Made by a program: the position numbers and the translations under genes
Shown: piece after piece, positions 45,751-55,333 of the stretch
Numbering within the stretch: position 1 is the first letter of the stretch
Layout: each line of letters begins with the position of its first letter
Assembly (NCBI GenBank): GCA_965229725.1
Contig: OZ245923.1
Coordinates: 248,001 to 312,000, forward strand
Length of the DNA stretch: 64,000 nt
Direction: 5' to 3'
From: Aquirickettsia sp965229725
Lineage (GTDB): Bacteria > Pseudomonadota > Alphaproteobacteria > Rickettsiales > Midichloriaceae
Notes under the pieces: model-generated
The model's database searches: none
What the model was told of the DNA's origin: nothing
The model's input: the letters and a program-made list of their open reading frames with translations, nothing else

Positions 45751-47070
45751 ATGACACAGATGACTCCTAAGCAAATAGTTGCAGAACTTGATAGATTTAT
45801 CGTAGGTCAAAATCAGGCTAAAAAAGCGGTTTCTATAGCTTTAAGAAATAGATGGCGTAGAAAACAAGTGACTGATGATTTGCGAGATGAAATAATCCCA
45901 CATAATATATTAATGGTTGGACCAACTGGTGTCGGTAAAACGGAAATTGCAAGAAGGTTGGCTAAATTTTCAAAATCTCCCTTTATAAAAATTGAAGCTA
46001 CAAAATTTACAGAAATAGGTTATGTTGGTCGTGATGTAGATTCAATAATTAGAGACTTACTCGATACTACAATAAAGATGGTCAGAGAGGAGTTTAATAT
46101 AGAAGTGGCTAGCAAAGCTTTTTACGAAGCTAAATTGAAATTAATAGATAGTTTGGTTGGTAAAGATGCCTCAGAAAAAACGAAGGAGTTATACTTTAAA
46201 AAGCTTGACGCTAAAGAATTAGATGATAGAGAAGTAGAAATTTCAATTACTGAATCACCCAATCAAAATTCACAAATTCCAACATTTGATATACCTGGAA
46301 TGCCTGGAGGTCAAATGGGTATGCTAAATATTGGTGATATGCTAGGAAAAACTTTTGGTACAAAGAAACAAAAATTAATAAAATTAAAAGTATCAGAGGC
46401 CATCAAACATCTAATTAAACAAGAGACAGAAAAATTAATTGATGAGCAATTAATCATAGATAAAGCAATCAAAATCACTGAAGAAGATGGTATTGTATTT
46501 TTAGATGAAATTGATAAAATTGCAGGAGGTGGAGTAAATAAGAGAAATGAGGTGAACAGAGAAGGTGTGCAACGTGATTTGTTACCATTAATAGAAGGCA
46601 CAGTAGTGAGTACAAAATATGGAGCTATAAAAACAAATCATATATTATTCATAGCCTCTGGAGCATTTCATTTAGCCAGACCATCTGATTTATTACCAGA
46701 ATTGCAAGGTAGGCTTCCAATAAGAGTGGAGCTGTCTCCATTGTCCAAGGAGGATTTGCTTAGGATATTAAAGGAGCCAGAAAATTCATTACCAAAACAG
46801 TACTGTGCTTTACTTAAAACAGAAGGTATAACTTTAAAATTTGTTGAGAGTGGGTTAAAAAGCATTGCAAAATATGCTGCGCAAATCAATGATGAAATAG
46901 AAAATATTGGTGCTAGAAGATTATATACCCTACTTGAAAAAATTTTAGAAGAGGTCAGTTTTGCTGCTGATGAAATAAAAAACAAAATAATAACTATAGA
47001 TTCTAAATTTGTTGAGAAAAATTTATCTTCGGTTAATATTGCAGAGGATTTAAATAAATTTATCCTGTAA
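45751..47070 (+). CDS. hslU: ATP-dependent protease ATPase subunit HslU
   Basis: AAA+ unfoldase that feeds HslV. It has Walker A GPTGVGKT (57-64), Walker B with D252-E253, an intermediate domain (~110-225) and GARRLYTLLEKILEE near the end. It stops LNKFIL, a hydrophobic tail like that which docks into HslV. Length 439. The partner hslV is not adjacent, unlike the usual hslVU pair; the upstream gene is infC, 12 bp away. Confidence 0.97.
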   Translation: MTQMTPKQIVAELDRFIVGQNQAKKAVSIALRNRWRRKQVTDDLRDEIIPHNILMVGPTGVGKTEIARRLAKFSKSPFIKIEATKFTEIGYVGRDVDSIIRDLLDTTIKMVREEFNIEVASKAFYEAKLKLIDSLVGKDASEKTKELYFKKLDAKELDDREVEISITESPNQNSQIPTFDIPGMPGGQMGMLNIGDMLGKTFGTKKQKLIKLKVSEAIKHLIKQETEKLIDEQLIIDKAIKITEEDGIVFLDEIDKIAGGGVNKRNEVNREGVQRDLLPLIEGTVVSTKYGAIKTNHILFIASGAFHLARPSDLLPELQGRLPIRVELSPLSKEDLLRILKEPENSLPKQYCALLKTEGITLKFVESGLKSIAKYAAQINDEIENIGARRLYTLLEKILEEVSFAADEIKNKIITIDSKFVEKNLSSVNIAEDLNKFIL

Positions 47071-47077
47071 TAGATTC

Positions 47078-47740
47078 ATGCAGGGTAATGAATTGTTATT
47101 GCAAAATTATAAAATATTGATAGAGAAGATTGATGAATATAATGAGCAATATGAAACTAAATCAAAGCTTCTTTTAGTCTCAAAAAATCTCCAACAAGAT
47201 CAAATTGAGCATATAATTGTAAATACTAAACAAAGAATTTTTGGTGAGAATAAAGTTCAGGACGCTATAGATAAATGGTCTGAAACTAAAGAAAATTACC
47301 CAAATGTTAAGCTTCATTTAATTGGAAAATTGCAAACTAATAAAATAAAAAAAGCAGTCAAACTATTTGATGTTATAGAAACTATAGATTCTGTTGAGTT
47401 AGCATGTAGGGTAATTGATGAAGCATCTAAAATAAATAAGAAAATACAAATATTTCTTCAGATAAATATAGGAAATGAACCTCATAAAAATGGAATAGTA
47501 TTGAAGGATTTTGATAGGGTATTCAATAAAATAAATAATGATGTGACGAGTATCGCTGGCATAATGTGTATACCACCAGTTGATGGTCCAGCATTTTTTT
47601 ACTTCGGTTATATGAACAAAATCGCAAAGGAGTATAAAATAGGTGAAATAAGTATGGGTATGAGCGCAGATTTTGAAACAGCTATTAAATTTGGTTCTAC
47701 CCAAGTTAGAATCGGGAGTTTTATAACAGCTTCTGAATAG
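47078..47740 (+). CDS. PLP-binding homeostasis protein YggS/PLPBP
   Basis: A 220-residue protein of the alanine-racemase-like TIM-barrel family that carries pyridoxal phosphate and controls vitamin B6 balance. The PLP lysine sits in LLLVSKNL (~K31), then FGENKVQDA, LHLIGKLQTNK and the C-terminal ISMGMSADFETAIKFGSTQVRIG. It follows hslU by 7 bp. A CAU-anticodon tRNA on the opposite strand follows. Confidence 0.93.
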   Translation: MQGNELLLQNYKILIEKIDEYNEQYETKSKLLLVSKNLQQDQIEHIIVNTKQRIFGENKVQDAIDKWSETKENYPNVKLHLIGKLQTNKIKKAVKLFDVIETIDSVELACRVIDEASKINKKIQIFLQINIGNEPHKNGIVLKDFDRVFNKINNDVTSIAGIMCIPPVDGPAFFYFGYMNKIAKEYKIGEISMGMSADFETAIKFGSTQVRIGSFITASE

Positions 47741-47822
47741 AAAATTAAATGATGATGCATAAGGACCAAAAAAGCAGGCACTATAGACTAGACGCAAAGA
47801 TTTGGACAGTTTATGTGAGAAA

Positions 47823-47899
47823 TGGTGGGACTTGTAGGACTTGAACCTACGACCGCACCGTTATGAGCGGCGTGCTCTAACCAACTGAGCTAAAGTCCC
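47823..47899 (-). tRNA. tRNA with CAU anticodon (Met or Ile2)
   Basis: A 77-nt cloverleaf on the minus strand. Acceptor arms are GGGACTT and AAGTCCC, then A and an encoded CCA. The anticodon stem CGCCG/CGGTG with a CTCATAA loop gives CAT (47865-47863). The T-arm is GTAGG-TTCAAGT-CCTAC. It is not initiator, because the GGG/CCC anticodon-stem pairs are missing. The T-loop and A-C base choices look closer to tRNA-Ile2 (lysidine), but elongator Met cannot be excluded. Confidence 0.93.
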
Positions 47900-48076
47900 C
47901 AACTGAGATAATTTATAGCAATAACTTGATTTTATGTCCAGAATAAAGTGCATTTAGTGTCGCTTAATCAATTTCATGGAATCATATTTATATATGCATT
48001 ATGCAGTTTTAGATGTACTTGTGTTTCATTTTATTTTATATAAGAAGGTTAGACAAATTTAATATAGAGCCATATA

Positions 48077-49627
48077 ATGCCAGATTACGATAATATTAAC
48101 TCTTGGGCCTTTAAAGAAGCAAAACTAATATTAGATAGAGTTAATAATTCTACACCTCAAAAGGGGTATGTTTTATTTGAAACGGGATATGGACCTTCTG
48201 GATTGCCACATATTGGCACATTTGGAGAAGTAGTTAGAACTAATATGGTTAGGAAGGCATTTGAATATCTATCTGATATCCCAACTAAATTATTTTGTAT
48301 TTCAGACGACATGGATGCTCTTAGAAAAGTTCCGGATAATATTCCCAATAAAGAAAAATATAGCCAATATATTGGTTTACCTCTAACAAATATATCTGAT
48401 CCATTTGAGAAATGCGAAAGTTATGGGGATTATATGAATTCAAAATTAATAGAATTTTTAGATAACTTTAATTTTGAGTATGAATTTATTAGTGCTACAA
48501 AATGCTATAAATCAGGTAAATTTAATGATTATTTAATAAAAGTTTTGGAAAAATATGATGATATAATTAAAATCATGCTTCCGACGCTTGGAAAGGATAG
48601 GCAGGAGACATACAGTCCTTTTCTACCTATTTGTAAAAAAACGGGAAAGGTACTGCAAGTAAAAATTATAGATAAAGATGTTGAATCCCATACTATTACG
48701 TACATTGATGAAGACGGGGATACTGTTACAGTGAGTGTTCTAGATGGTAATTGCAAGTTGCAATGGAAGCCAGATTTTGCAATGAGATGGGCAGCGCTTG
48801 ATGTCGATTATGAAATTTATGGAAAGGATATTCAAGCAAATGCAGAAATTTATGATAAAATTTGCAAAGTGCTAGGGAAAAATCCTCCTCACCAGATGTC
48901 ATATGAATTGTTTCTTGACGAAAATGGTCAAAAAATTTCTAAATCCAAAGGCAATGGGCTATCGATATATGAGTGGTTAAAATATGGTAATGAAGAAAGT
49001 TTAAAACTTTTTATGTACCAATCGCCTAAAAAGGCAAAAAAACTGTATTATGATATTATACCCAAAACTTTTGACGAATATTTACTTTATCTTGAGAAAT
49101 TTAATAAAGAAACTGATATAAATAAAAGATTGTCAAATCCCATATTTTACATACATAGTGATGAAGCGCCCAATATTAACCTTGGCAAAATAAATTTTTC
49201 ATTGTTATTAAATCTTGTGAATGCTTGTAACACAGATAACAAAGATGTTTTATGGGGATATATTAAGAATCTAAATGAAGATATTGATAATAGTACCCAT
49301 GACTACATTAATTCAATGATTGGCTATGCAATCAATTATTTTCAAGATTTTATAAAACCCAAAAAGAAATATAAAATACCTAATGGTGCGGAAGTTAAAC
49401 TATTAGAGCAATTGCTAAAAGCTTTAAAAGCAGTGAATGATGATGCAGAGGAGATTCAGAATGCGGTATACAAGATAAGTAAAGAGAATGACATCCCACT
49501 AAAGCAGTGGTTTCAATTGCTTTATGAAATTCTTTTAGGAACAAAAGAAGGGCCAAGGATGGGAACTTTTATTAAATTATATGGATTGCAAGAGGTGAAG
49601 AAATTGATTGCTGAAAAAATTGATTAA
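48077..49627 (+). CDS. lysK: Lysyl-tRNA synthetase, class I
   Basis: Archaeal-type class I LysRS, found in alphaproteobacteria and spirochaetes. The HIGH motif appears as PHIGT (44-48) and KMSKS as KISKS (286-290). A C-terminal helical domain follows. Length 516. The presence of class I rather than class II LysRS supports an alphaproteobacterial source. It lies between the CAU tRNA and the candidate effector phosphatase. Confidence 0.96.
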   Translation: MPDYDNINSWAFKEAKLILDRVNNSTPQKGYVLFETGYGPSGLPHIGTFGEVVRTNMVRKAFEYLSDIPTKLFCISDDMDALRKVPDNIPNKEKYSQYIGLPLTNISDPFEKCESYGDYMNSKLIEFLDNFNFEYEFISATKCYKSGKFNDYLIKVLEKYDDIIKIMLPTLGKDRQETYSPFLPICKKTGKVLQVKIIDKDVESHTITYIDEDGDTVTVSVLDGNCKLQWKPDFAMRWAALDVDYEIYGKDIQANAEIYDKICKVLGKNPPHQMSYELFLDENGQKISKSKGNGLSIYEWLKYGNEESLKLFMYQSPKKAKKLYYDIIPKTFDEYLLYLEKFNKETDINKRLSNPIFYIHSDEAPNINLGKINFSLLLNLVNACNTDNKDVLWGYIKNLNEDIDNSTHDYINSMIGYAINYFQDFIKPKKKYKIPNGAEVKLLEQLLKALKAVNDDAEEIQNAVYKISKENDIPLKQWFQLLYEILLGTKEGPRMGTFIKLYGLQEVKKLIAEKID

Positions 49628-49725
49628 TCATCAGTGCTTCAGTGTTGCTGATTATGTGAAAATTGTCTTTCAATTATGAGAAATGTCCTATATCTTAAAA
49701 AAAACATTGTGTGTGAAAAGTTACT

Positions 49726-51849
49726 ATGCCAACTAATTATGAACAGCTTCAAAAGAATAAAGAAAGCACATTAGGTAATATTAAGTCATATCTTGATGCC
49801 AGTGAGCAGATTGATGCAAAAAAGCGTTATGGTGAACTGGTAGAACAGATTGAGGATCAAGGATTAGGACCAGATTTGGTTTTAAAACTTGAAGAAGTAC
49901 GTGATCTAGCATTAGGTGTCACCTGGAGACAATATCAAAAAGCGGATGGAAGTTATGATTTAATTAGAGATTGTACAAATCAAACCTCTGATGAAATAGA
50001 TACAGGAAAAGCTGAGCAAATATCCTTTGCTATTCAATCAGCTAATTTATTAATTGGAGCAAAAAAAGTTTTAGAGATAGAGGGAAAAGGAGATGATGGT
50101 AAATTATCAGCCCTTCTATCAGATCAATTAAGTAAGCTTAACACCGGAACATCAATAGATATAAAAGAGTTTAATGCAGAGGTTTTAAAATTATTAAAGG
50201 ATGCAAAGATACCTAATGCTAAGGCAAAATTAACTTCAGCCAAAGACTTTGTATCTATGGACAATAGGCAATTTCACACATCAACCTTAACAAAGCAAAA
50301 GGATGGAATTGGTGGAGATAAGTTGGTTGTTGAGTCAGATAATATGTTGCTTGGTCTTACTGGTACTCAAAAAAAGCAATATGAAAAAATAAAAGATTCA
50401 GCGCAAGGTGAAGTTTTAAATATTGATTGGTATGACAAACTTAGTGATTTTGACAAAAAATTAGTAAGAACTTATGCTGCACAAATAGCAGAGGGTAAGG
50501 TAATGTTGCCAACTCAGACCAGAGAAAAACTTGCTGGGCTAAGAAATGCCTATGAAAAGTCCGTATTTGTTTCAGAAATGGATGGGAGAAACATGGAGCA
50601 AGTGCTTGAAGTATTGCATACAGGGACACCATCTTTCCATGGCAAAGGAGATAGGCTTGAGCAAACAAAAGAAAACCTTAGTCAATTAGATACATTTATA
50701 CCTGATGGTAATGAAATTACAGACAATGCTTTAAATTCTCCTCAAATTGTAGACGGTATACCAAATTTTTTAAATGCTATAGATAAGGATGCACCAGACT
50801 TAATTCAACGGGCTCAAAGAGAAAGAGGTAGTGGCTCATGCGCAGTTACTCCGTTTAATGGGATGAGGCGTGTTGCAAGTAATGATAACCAAGGATTCGA
50901 CAAGAATTTAATTAATTTAGGTGCAGGACTTGCGCAAAAGCAAGGATTTAAAAATATTTCAGATTATTTAATAAATGGCACAAATAAAAAAGCAGCACTA
51001 GAGCAAATAGAAGCCATAAATGATAATAAGGATTTGAAAAATGCTTTGAAGAATGCAATTGAAGCAAAAAGTATGATTATCAATACCCACAGTGTCATTG
51101 ATAGTGAAAATCAAAATATAAAACTAGTGAGCTCAATGCTTGCAGTAGATTTTGCATGCAATAATGAGAAAGGTTCTGTTAAAATCCTATTTCCTGAAAT
51201 TAACATTGGAAAAGTAAATATACATTGTGCAAGCGGTAAGGATAGGACGGGTATTAGTTTAACAGATGCAACTAATAAAGCAGTTAGCGAAAAATTAGGA
51301 CTTAGCGAAGAGCAGTCAAGAGAGAATTTAAAAACACAGATTAAAGGTGGTCATACTCAAGAATTGGCCTCATTGAACGGTGGAACTCCTGGGTGCCATG
51401 GTGTAAAATCAGATTCTAAAACTGCACTATCTAAGGACAATCCACTTAACGCATTAATTGAGGATACAGCGGGCTTTAACAAAATAAAAACTAAAAAAAG
51501 TTTTGGGGACAAGGCAAAAAACTTTTTTAAAAATTTAGCAATAGGGATAGGGGTAGTTGCAACTTTGCCATTTACACTTCCAGTGGCCGTTACAAGTGCA
51601 ATAGTGTATTCGGCATATTCTGGGGTAAAAAAAGTAACACCTTATAGCCCTGATAAGAATGATGTGATGAAAGCTGAGGATAATGTTAAAGTAAGTAGTG
51701 CTCCTCAAGAGGAAATAAGAGGATCTGAAAATGAAATTGATAAATCACAAAAAGTAGAAAATACGATAGCTAGAGATGGTTATCATGTTGCTAAATTGGA
51801 AGAGCGGCAGCAAAAAAATAATATTATAGATAATGGTAGAGGTGGTTAG
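49726..51849 (+). CDS. SopB/IpgD-like phosphoinositide phosphatase, candidate secreted effector
   Basis: A 707-residue protein with a cysteine-phosphatase P-loop HCASGKDRTGIS, where C501-x5-R507 has the CxSGKDRTG form of SopB/IpgD inositide phosphatases. A conserved downstream segment (GGHTQELASLNGGTPGC) resembles the SopB end region. Upstream, NLGAGLAQKQGF and GSGSCAVTPFNGMRR look like other family pieces. A hydrophobic stretch near 596-625 is followed by a charged, Glu-rich C-terminus. No signal peptide, so type IV or similar secretion is inferred. An IS6-type scrap starts 8 bp after the stop. The first ~350 residues match nothing I know. Confidence 0.72.
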   Translation: MPTNYEQLQKNKESTLGNIKSYLDASEQIDAKKRYGELVEQIEDQGLGPDLVLKLEEVRDLALGVTWRQYQKADGSYDLIRDCTNQTSDEIDTGKAEQISFAIQSANLLIGAKKVLEIEGKGDDGKLSALLSDQLSKLNTGTSIDIKEFNAEVLKLLKDAKIPNAKAKLTSAKDFVSMDNRQFHTSTLTKQKDGIGGDKLVVESDNMLLGLTGTQKKQYEKIKDSAQGEVLNIDWYDKLSDFDKKLVRTYAAQIAEGKVMLPTQTREKLAGLRNAYEKSVFVSEMDGRNMEQVLEVLHTGTPSFHGKGDRLEQTKENLSQLDTFIPDGNEITDNALNSPQIVDGIPNFLNAIDKDAPDLIQRAQRERGSGSCAVTPFNGMRRVASNDNQGFDKNLINLGAGLAQKQGFKNISDYLINGTNKKAALEQIEAINDNKDLKNALKNAIEAKSMIINTHSVIDSENQNIKLVSSMLAVDFACNNEKGSVKILFPEINIGKVNIHCASGKDRTGISLTDATNKAVSEKLGLSEEQSRENLKTQIKGGHTQELASLNGGTPGCHGVKSDSKTALSKDNPLNALIEDTAGFNKIKTKKSFGDKAKNFFKNLAIGIGVVATLPFTLPVAVTSAIVYSAYSGVKKVTPYSPDKNDVMKAEDNVKVSSAPQEEIRGSENEIDKSQKVENTIARDGYHVAKLEERQQKNNIIDNGRGG

Positions 51850-51856
51850 GTAATTA

Positions 51857-51994
51857 GGTAACCATAGATTTATAAGGAAGCGAACTAAGCCGATGCTCGG
51901 CTTTAAATCCTTTAGATGTGCCAGAGCCCAACAAAATGGACATGCATTAGAAAGAGAGAAGAGCTTATTTGACAAATGGTTGAAAACTACTTAG
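51857..51994 (+). mobile_element. IS6-family transposase C-terminal fragment
   Basis: A 45-codon open stretch in one frame reads NHRFIRKRTKPMLGFKSF, then RCARA, ending with TAG at 51992. This matches the conserved IS6/IS240 transposase end (DHRxIKxRxxPMLGFKSFxxA). After RCARA the homology fades, so the real C-terminus is replaced. No terminal inverted repeats are recognised. It shows that a mobile element once inserted next to the candidate effector. Confidence 0.65.
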
Positions 51995-52127
51995 CCTCAG
52001 TGATAGATAATGAAAAAGTCATTGTATGAATTTGTTAAATTTAAGTTCAAAACTACTATATCAAAAGTTTGCAGAAAGAGCTTTATGTTACACTGTTTAT
52101 GGAGGAGCAGACTTTGGTTAATGTATC

Positions 52128-53237
52128 ATGACAATGCAAAATATTGATGATGGTGATGTAGATTGTTGGTATAATGAATGGTTAGCAACGGCTTCTAGAA
52201 TAGAAAACATTGGAGATCAATGCCTTGATAATGGTCATATAATTAGTGCTAGAGAAGCTTTTTTACGTGCTAGTAATTACTATCGCACTGCTTATATTCC
52301 TCTTTTTGGAAAGCCAACAGATCAAAGATTAATTTTGTCCTTTAATACTGAAACTAAAGTATTTCAAAAAGCCTGTTCTCTATTTACTCCTTCTATAGAA
52401 ATAATTGAAATACCTTTTGATAATATTACTTTGCCAGCCTATTTTATAAAAGTAGACAATTCTTCAAACCCTAGACCTGCAGTTATTCATACCAATGGCT
52501 ACGATTCTAATATTCAAGAAATGTATTTTGCTCATGCCAATGCAGCAATTAGAAGGGGGTATAATTGTCTTTTATTTGATGGTCCAGGGCAAGGTAGAAA
52601 TCTTATTCAAGATAATATACCTTTAAGACATGACTGGGAGAATATAATATCACATGTTATTGAGTATGCTTTATCAAGAGTAGAAATAGATTCAAAAAAA
52701 ATTACACTAGTTGGATGGAGTTTCGGAGGGTTTCTTGCTTCCAGAGCTGATGCATTTGAACATAGAATTGCAGCCTTGATAGCAGATCCTGGGCAATGGG
52801 ATTTAAAAGATTCTATATTCAATATATTTTCTTTGACAGAAGAAGATAAAAATAATTTTCCTAATATTGATCTAAAAAAGTTACAAGTTATAGAAAGTAA
52901 ATTACGAAATGAAGACTCTAATAGTATGCTTAAATGGAGTATCATTCAACGTGGATTTTGGGTGAACGATGCTAAATCATTATTTGATTATATTAAAAAA
53001 ATGTTACTATATGAAATTTCACCAGTAGTGCATAAAATTAAATGTCCAACACTTATTACTTATTCAGAAAATGATCCATTAGCAAGTAATGCACTAAAAT
53101 TATATAAAAATCTTATAGCACCTAAAAAACTAATACCCTTTACTGCGGCAGAAGGTAGCGGTGGTCATTGTCAGATGATGGCTCGCTCATTATATCATCA
53201 GCGTGTTTTTGATTGGTTAGATGAAATTTTAATGTAA
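52128..53237 (+). CDS. Alpha/beta hydrolase (esterase/peptidase-like)
   Basis: A 369-residue hydrolase. The N-terminal helical cap (~1-65) precedes an alpha/beta core with nucleophile elbow GWSFGG (S198) and oxyanion region HTNGYDSN. A likely acid is in YSENDPLA, and the final His is in GGHCQMM. The layout resembles FrsA- or 2,6-dihydropseudooxynicotine-hydrolase-like proteins that carry an extra N-terminal helical domain. An alternative ATG is two codons downstream. It lies just past the IS6 fragment, so acquisition or effector status is possible. Confidence 0.75.
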   Translation: MTMQNIDDGDVDCWYNEWLATASRIENIGDQCLDNGHIISAREAFLRASNYYRTAYIPLFGKPTDQRLILSFNTETKVFQKACSLFTPSIEIIEIPFDNITLPAYFIKVDNSSNPRPAVIHTNGYDSNIQEMYFAHANAAIRRGYNCLLFDGPGQGRNLIQDNIPLRHDWENIISHVIEYALSRVEIDSKKITLVGWSFGGFLASRADAFEHRIAALIADPGQWDLKDSIFNIFSLTEEDKNNFPNIDLKKLQVIESKLRNEDSNSMLKWSIIQRGFWVNDAKSLFDYIKKMLLYEISPVVHKIKCPTLITYSENDPLASNALKLYKNLIAPKKLIPFTAAEGSGGHCQMMARSLYHQRVFDWLDEILM

Positions 53238-53533
53238 TAATTTAGTTCTCATCACCTTTAAATAAAATTTAGATTTTTTTGTAAAGAATTGAAAAAAATT
53301 TACACTCTAACTGCAGATGAAACAGAGCCAATGGTTTTGTATGCATTTATTATCTCTTCTTAGTTCTTTTTACTTATTGTTTTTTCTGATATTTATTTTG
53401 ATTAAAATTTATCCTCAATACCTGTTCAGTTTTTTATACCATCTCTAGCTAATAAATAAAAACAACTTTATTGTTATTATTAAGATAACTTGCTATCATT
53501 TGCTGAAATATCAAATATTGGAATTTAATATTT

Positions 53534-54181
53534 ATGTTAGAATATACAAAATATATAAAAAATCCCAATGTAGCTCCAAGTAAATTAGTTGTGATGCTGC
53601 ATGGATATGGGTCAAATAAAGATGATCTCATCAACTTATCTCCTGAGTTATCAAAATTTTTGCCTGATGCACTATTTGTTTCCCCAGGTGCGCCTTTCAG
53701 TTTTGAGGGTATGCCAAATGGCGAAGCAAAGCAATGGTTTAGCCTTCTTGACAGATCAAAAAATGCACTGATTAGTGAAATGAAAATGGTAGAGAATTAT
53801 ATTGTCGATTTTATTTCAGCGCAGTTGAATAAGTATAATCTTTCCGAAGATGATTTGTGCCTATTAGGTTTCTCACAAGGGACAATGCTATCCTTATATT
53901 TAATAATGCAATCATTAGTTATTCCAAAGTTAGTATTAGGGTATTCTGGAAGACTCTTTAGCAATAATTGGAAGTGCGGAAATGAGCATAAAAAAACCAA
54001 AGTTATGCTAATTCATGGAAGGGAAGATGATATTGTTCCTGTTGAGGATATGCTGTCTACTGCAGAGGAACTAAAAAAGCATGGGTTTGACACAAATCAC
54101 TTTATTTCAAGGCATCTGGCACATGGAATTGATGATGATGGAATGAATTGGGGGGGCAAATTTTTAAAAGATAATTTTTAA
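53534..54181 (+). CDS. Carboxylesterase/phospholipase (YpfH-like)
   Basis: A 215-residue serine esterase of the alpha/beta hydrolase fold: MLHGYGSNKDDLINL (21-35), nucleophile elbow LGFSQGT with S114, Asp in LIHGREDDIVPVEDM (~170), and His in HLAHGID (~196). The catalytic triad is complete. Members cleave short acyl or palmitoyl esters. It precedes ftsW by 9 bp on the same strand. Confidence 0.88.
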   Translation: MLEYTKYIKNPNVAPSKLVVMLHGYGSNKDDLINLSPELSKFLPDALFVSPGAPFSFEGMPNGEAKQWFSLLDRSKNALISEMKMVENYIVDFISAQLNKYNLSEDDLCLLGFSQGTMLSLYLIMQSLVIPKLVLGYSGRLFSNNWKCGNEHKKTKVMLIHGREDDIVPVEDMLSTAEELKKHGFDTNHFISRHLAHGIDDDGMNWGGKFLKDNF

Positions 54182-54190
54182 GGTCTAATT

Positions 54191-55333
54191 TTGGAATTTG
54201 GGTTTAAAAGAAAATTTACGTGGTGGAATTCCATAGATGTGAAGGCATTAATAAATATCATTTTAATAATGCTTTTAGGTATACTTTTACTGACTTCGGC
54301 AGGTTCTGGTGTTTCTGAGAAATTAGGTTTATCACATTATTATTTTGTGAAAAAACAATTAGCATTTTTATTGGTTGGAATTTTTATAATTTTATTTCTC
54401 TCAGCATTGAATGAAAAATATATTAGAAGAATTATTTTTATCGGCTTTATAGCCACCATCATCTTATTGATATTGGTGATTCTTTTTGGAGATGCAACCA
54501 AGGGGGCGAAAAGGTGGCTTAATATTATGGGATTTTCTTTGCAACCATCAGAATTTTTAAAACCATTTTATACTTGTTTTATTGCAATAATCCTTTCGCA
54601 TGAAAAAAGCAAAATAAATTTTAGAATTTTTTGTATATGTGTATTTTTTAATGCACTTATTGCGATTCTATTACTACTGCAGCCAGATTTTGGCATGACC
54701 ATAACTAATACAATAGCAACCTTCTCTTTGTTTTTTATTGCTGGAATAAAACTTTCCTGGCTGATTTTAGTTTTAGTGATTTTTGTTTGTGGCATTTATG
54801 GTGCATATTTATTTTTTCCTCATGTTGCCAAGCGTATTGATAAATTTATGGATCCTACTAATTCATCAAATTATCAGGTTCAAAAGTCTGTTTCATCTTA
54901 TCTAAATGGTGGATTTTTTGGCAAGGGGCCAGGAGAGGGGACAATCAAATATGTTTTGCCCGATGCGCATACTGATTTTATTTTTGCAGTCGGAGCTGAA
55001 GAATTTGGGCTCATATTTTGTATGATAATAATTGTAGCTTTTGCCACATTTATTTTAAGGGCTCTTTGGAGTTTAACAAAATTCTCAAATTTATTTCACG
55101 TATATGCAATATTTGGCATAATAATGCACTTTGCAATGCAATTTCTTTTTAATATTGGAGTAACTCTAAATATTTTCCCAACTAAGGGTATGACGCTTCC
55201 ATTCATTAGTTATGGTGGATCATCAATGTTGGCTTTTTCAATTGCTGCAGGTATTTATTTAAATTTAAGCAAGAATCGTCAATTAAATAACTTATCTCAA
55301 AATAAAAAATTCTTTTTCGTTGAGGAAACCTAA
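54191..55333 (+). CDS. ftsW: Putative lipid II glycosyltransferase FtsW
   Basis: SEDS-family peptidoglycan polymerase for division. About ten hydrophobic helices; conserved GDATKGAKRWL, LQPDFGMTITN and the loop LPDAHTDFIFAVGAEE (~259-275) followed by FISYGGSSMLAFSIAAG. It starts with TTG at 54191; no in-frame ATG gives a complete first helix. Length 380. Together with nagZ this indicates that peptidoglycan is made during division. Confidence 0.93.
   Translation: MEFGFKRKFTWWNSIDVKALINIILIMLLGILLLTSAGSGVSEKLGLSHYYFVKKQLAFLLVGIFIILFLSALNEKYIRRIIFIGFIATIILLILVILFGDATKGAKRWLNIMGFSLQPSEFLKPFYTCFIAIILSHEKSKINFRIFCICVFFNALIAILLLLQPDFGMTITNTIATFSLFFIAGIKLSWLILVLVIFVCGIYGAYLFFPHVAKRIDKFMDPTNSSNYQVQKSVSSYLNGGFFGKGPGEGTIKYVLPDAHTDFIFAVGAEEFGLIFCMIIIVAFATFILRALWSLTKFSNLFHVYAIFGIIMHFAMQFLFNIGVTLNIFPTKGMTLPFISYGGSSMLAFSIAAGIYLNLSKNRQLNNLSQNKKFFFVEET

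Noticed and set aside
53238..53533. Gene or element in the 296-bp gap after the alpha/beta hydrolase
   Set aside because: Only AT-rich sequence with no ORF, palindrome or transposase-like translation.
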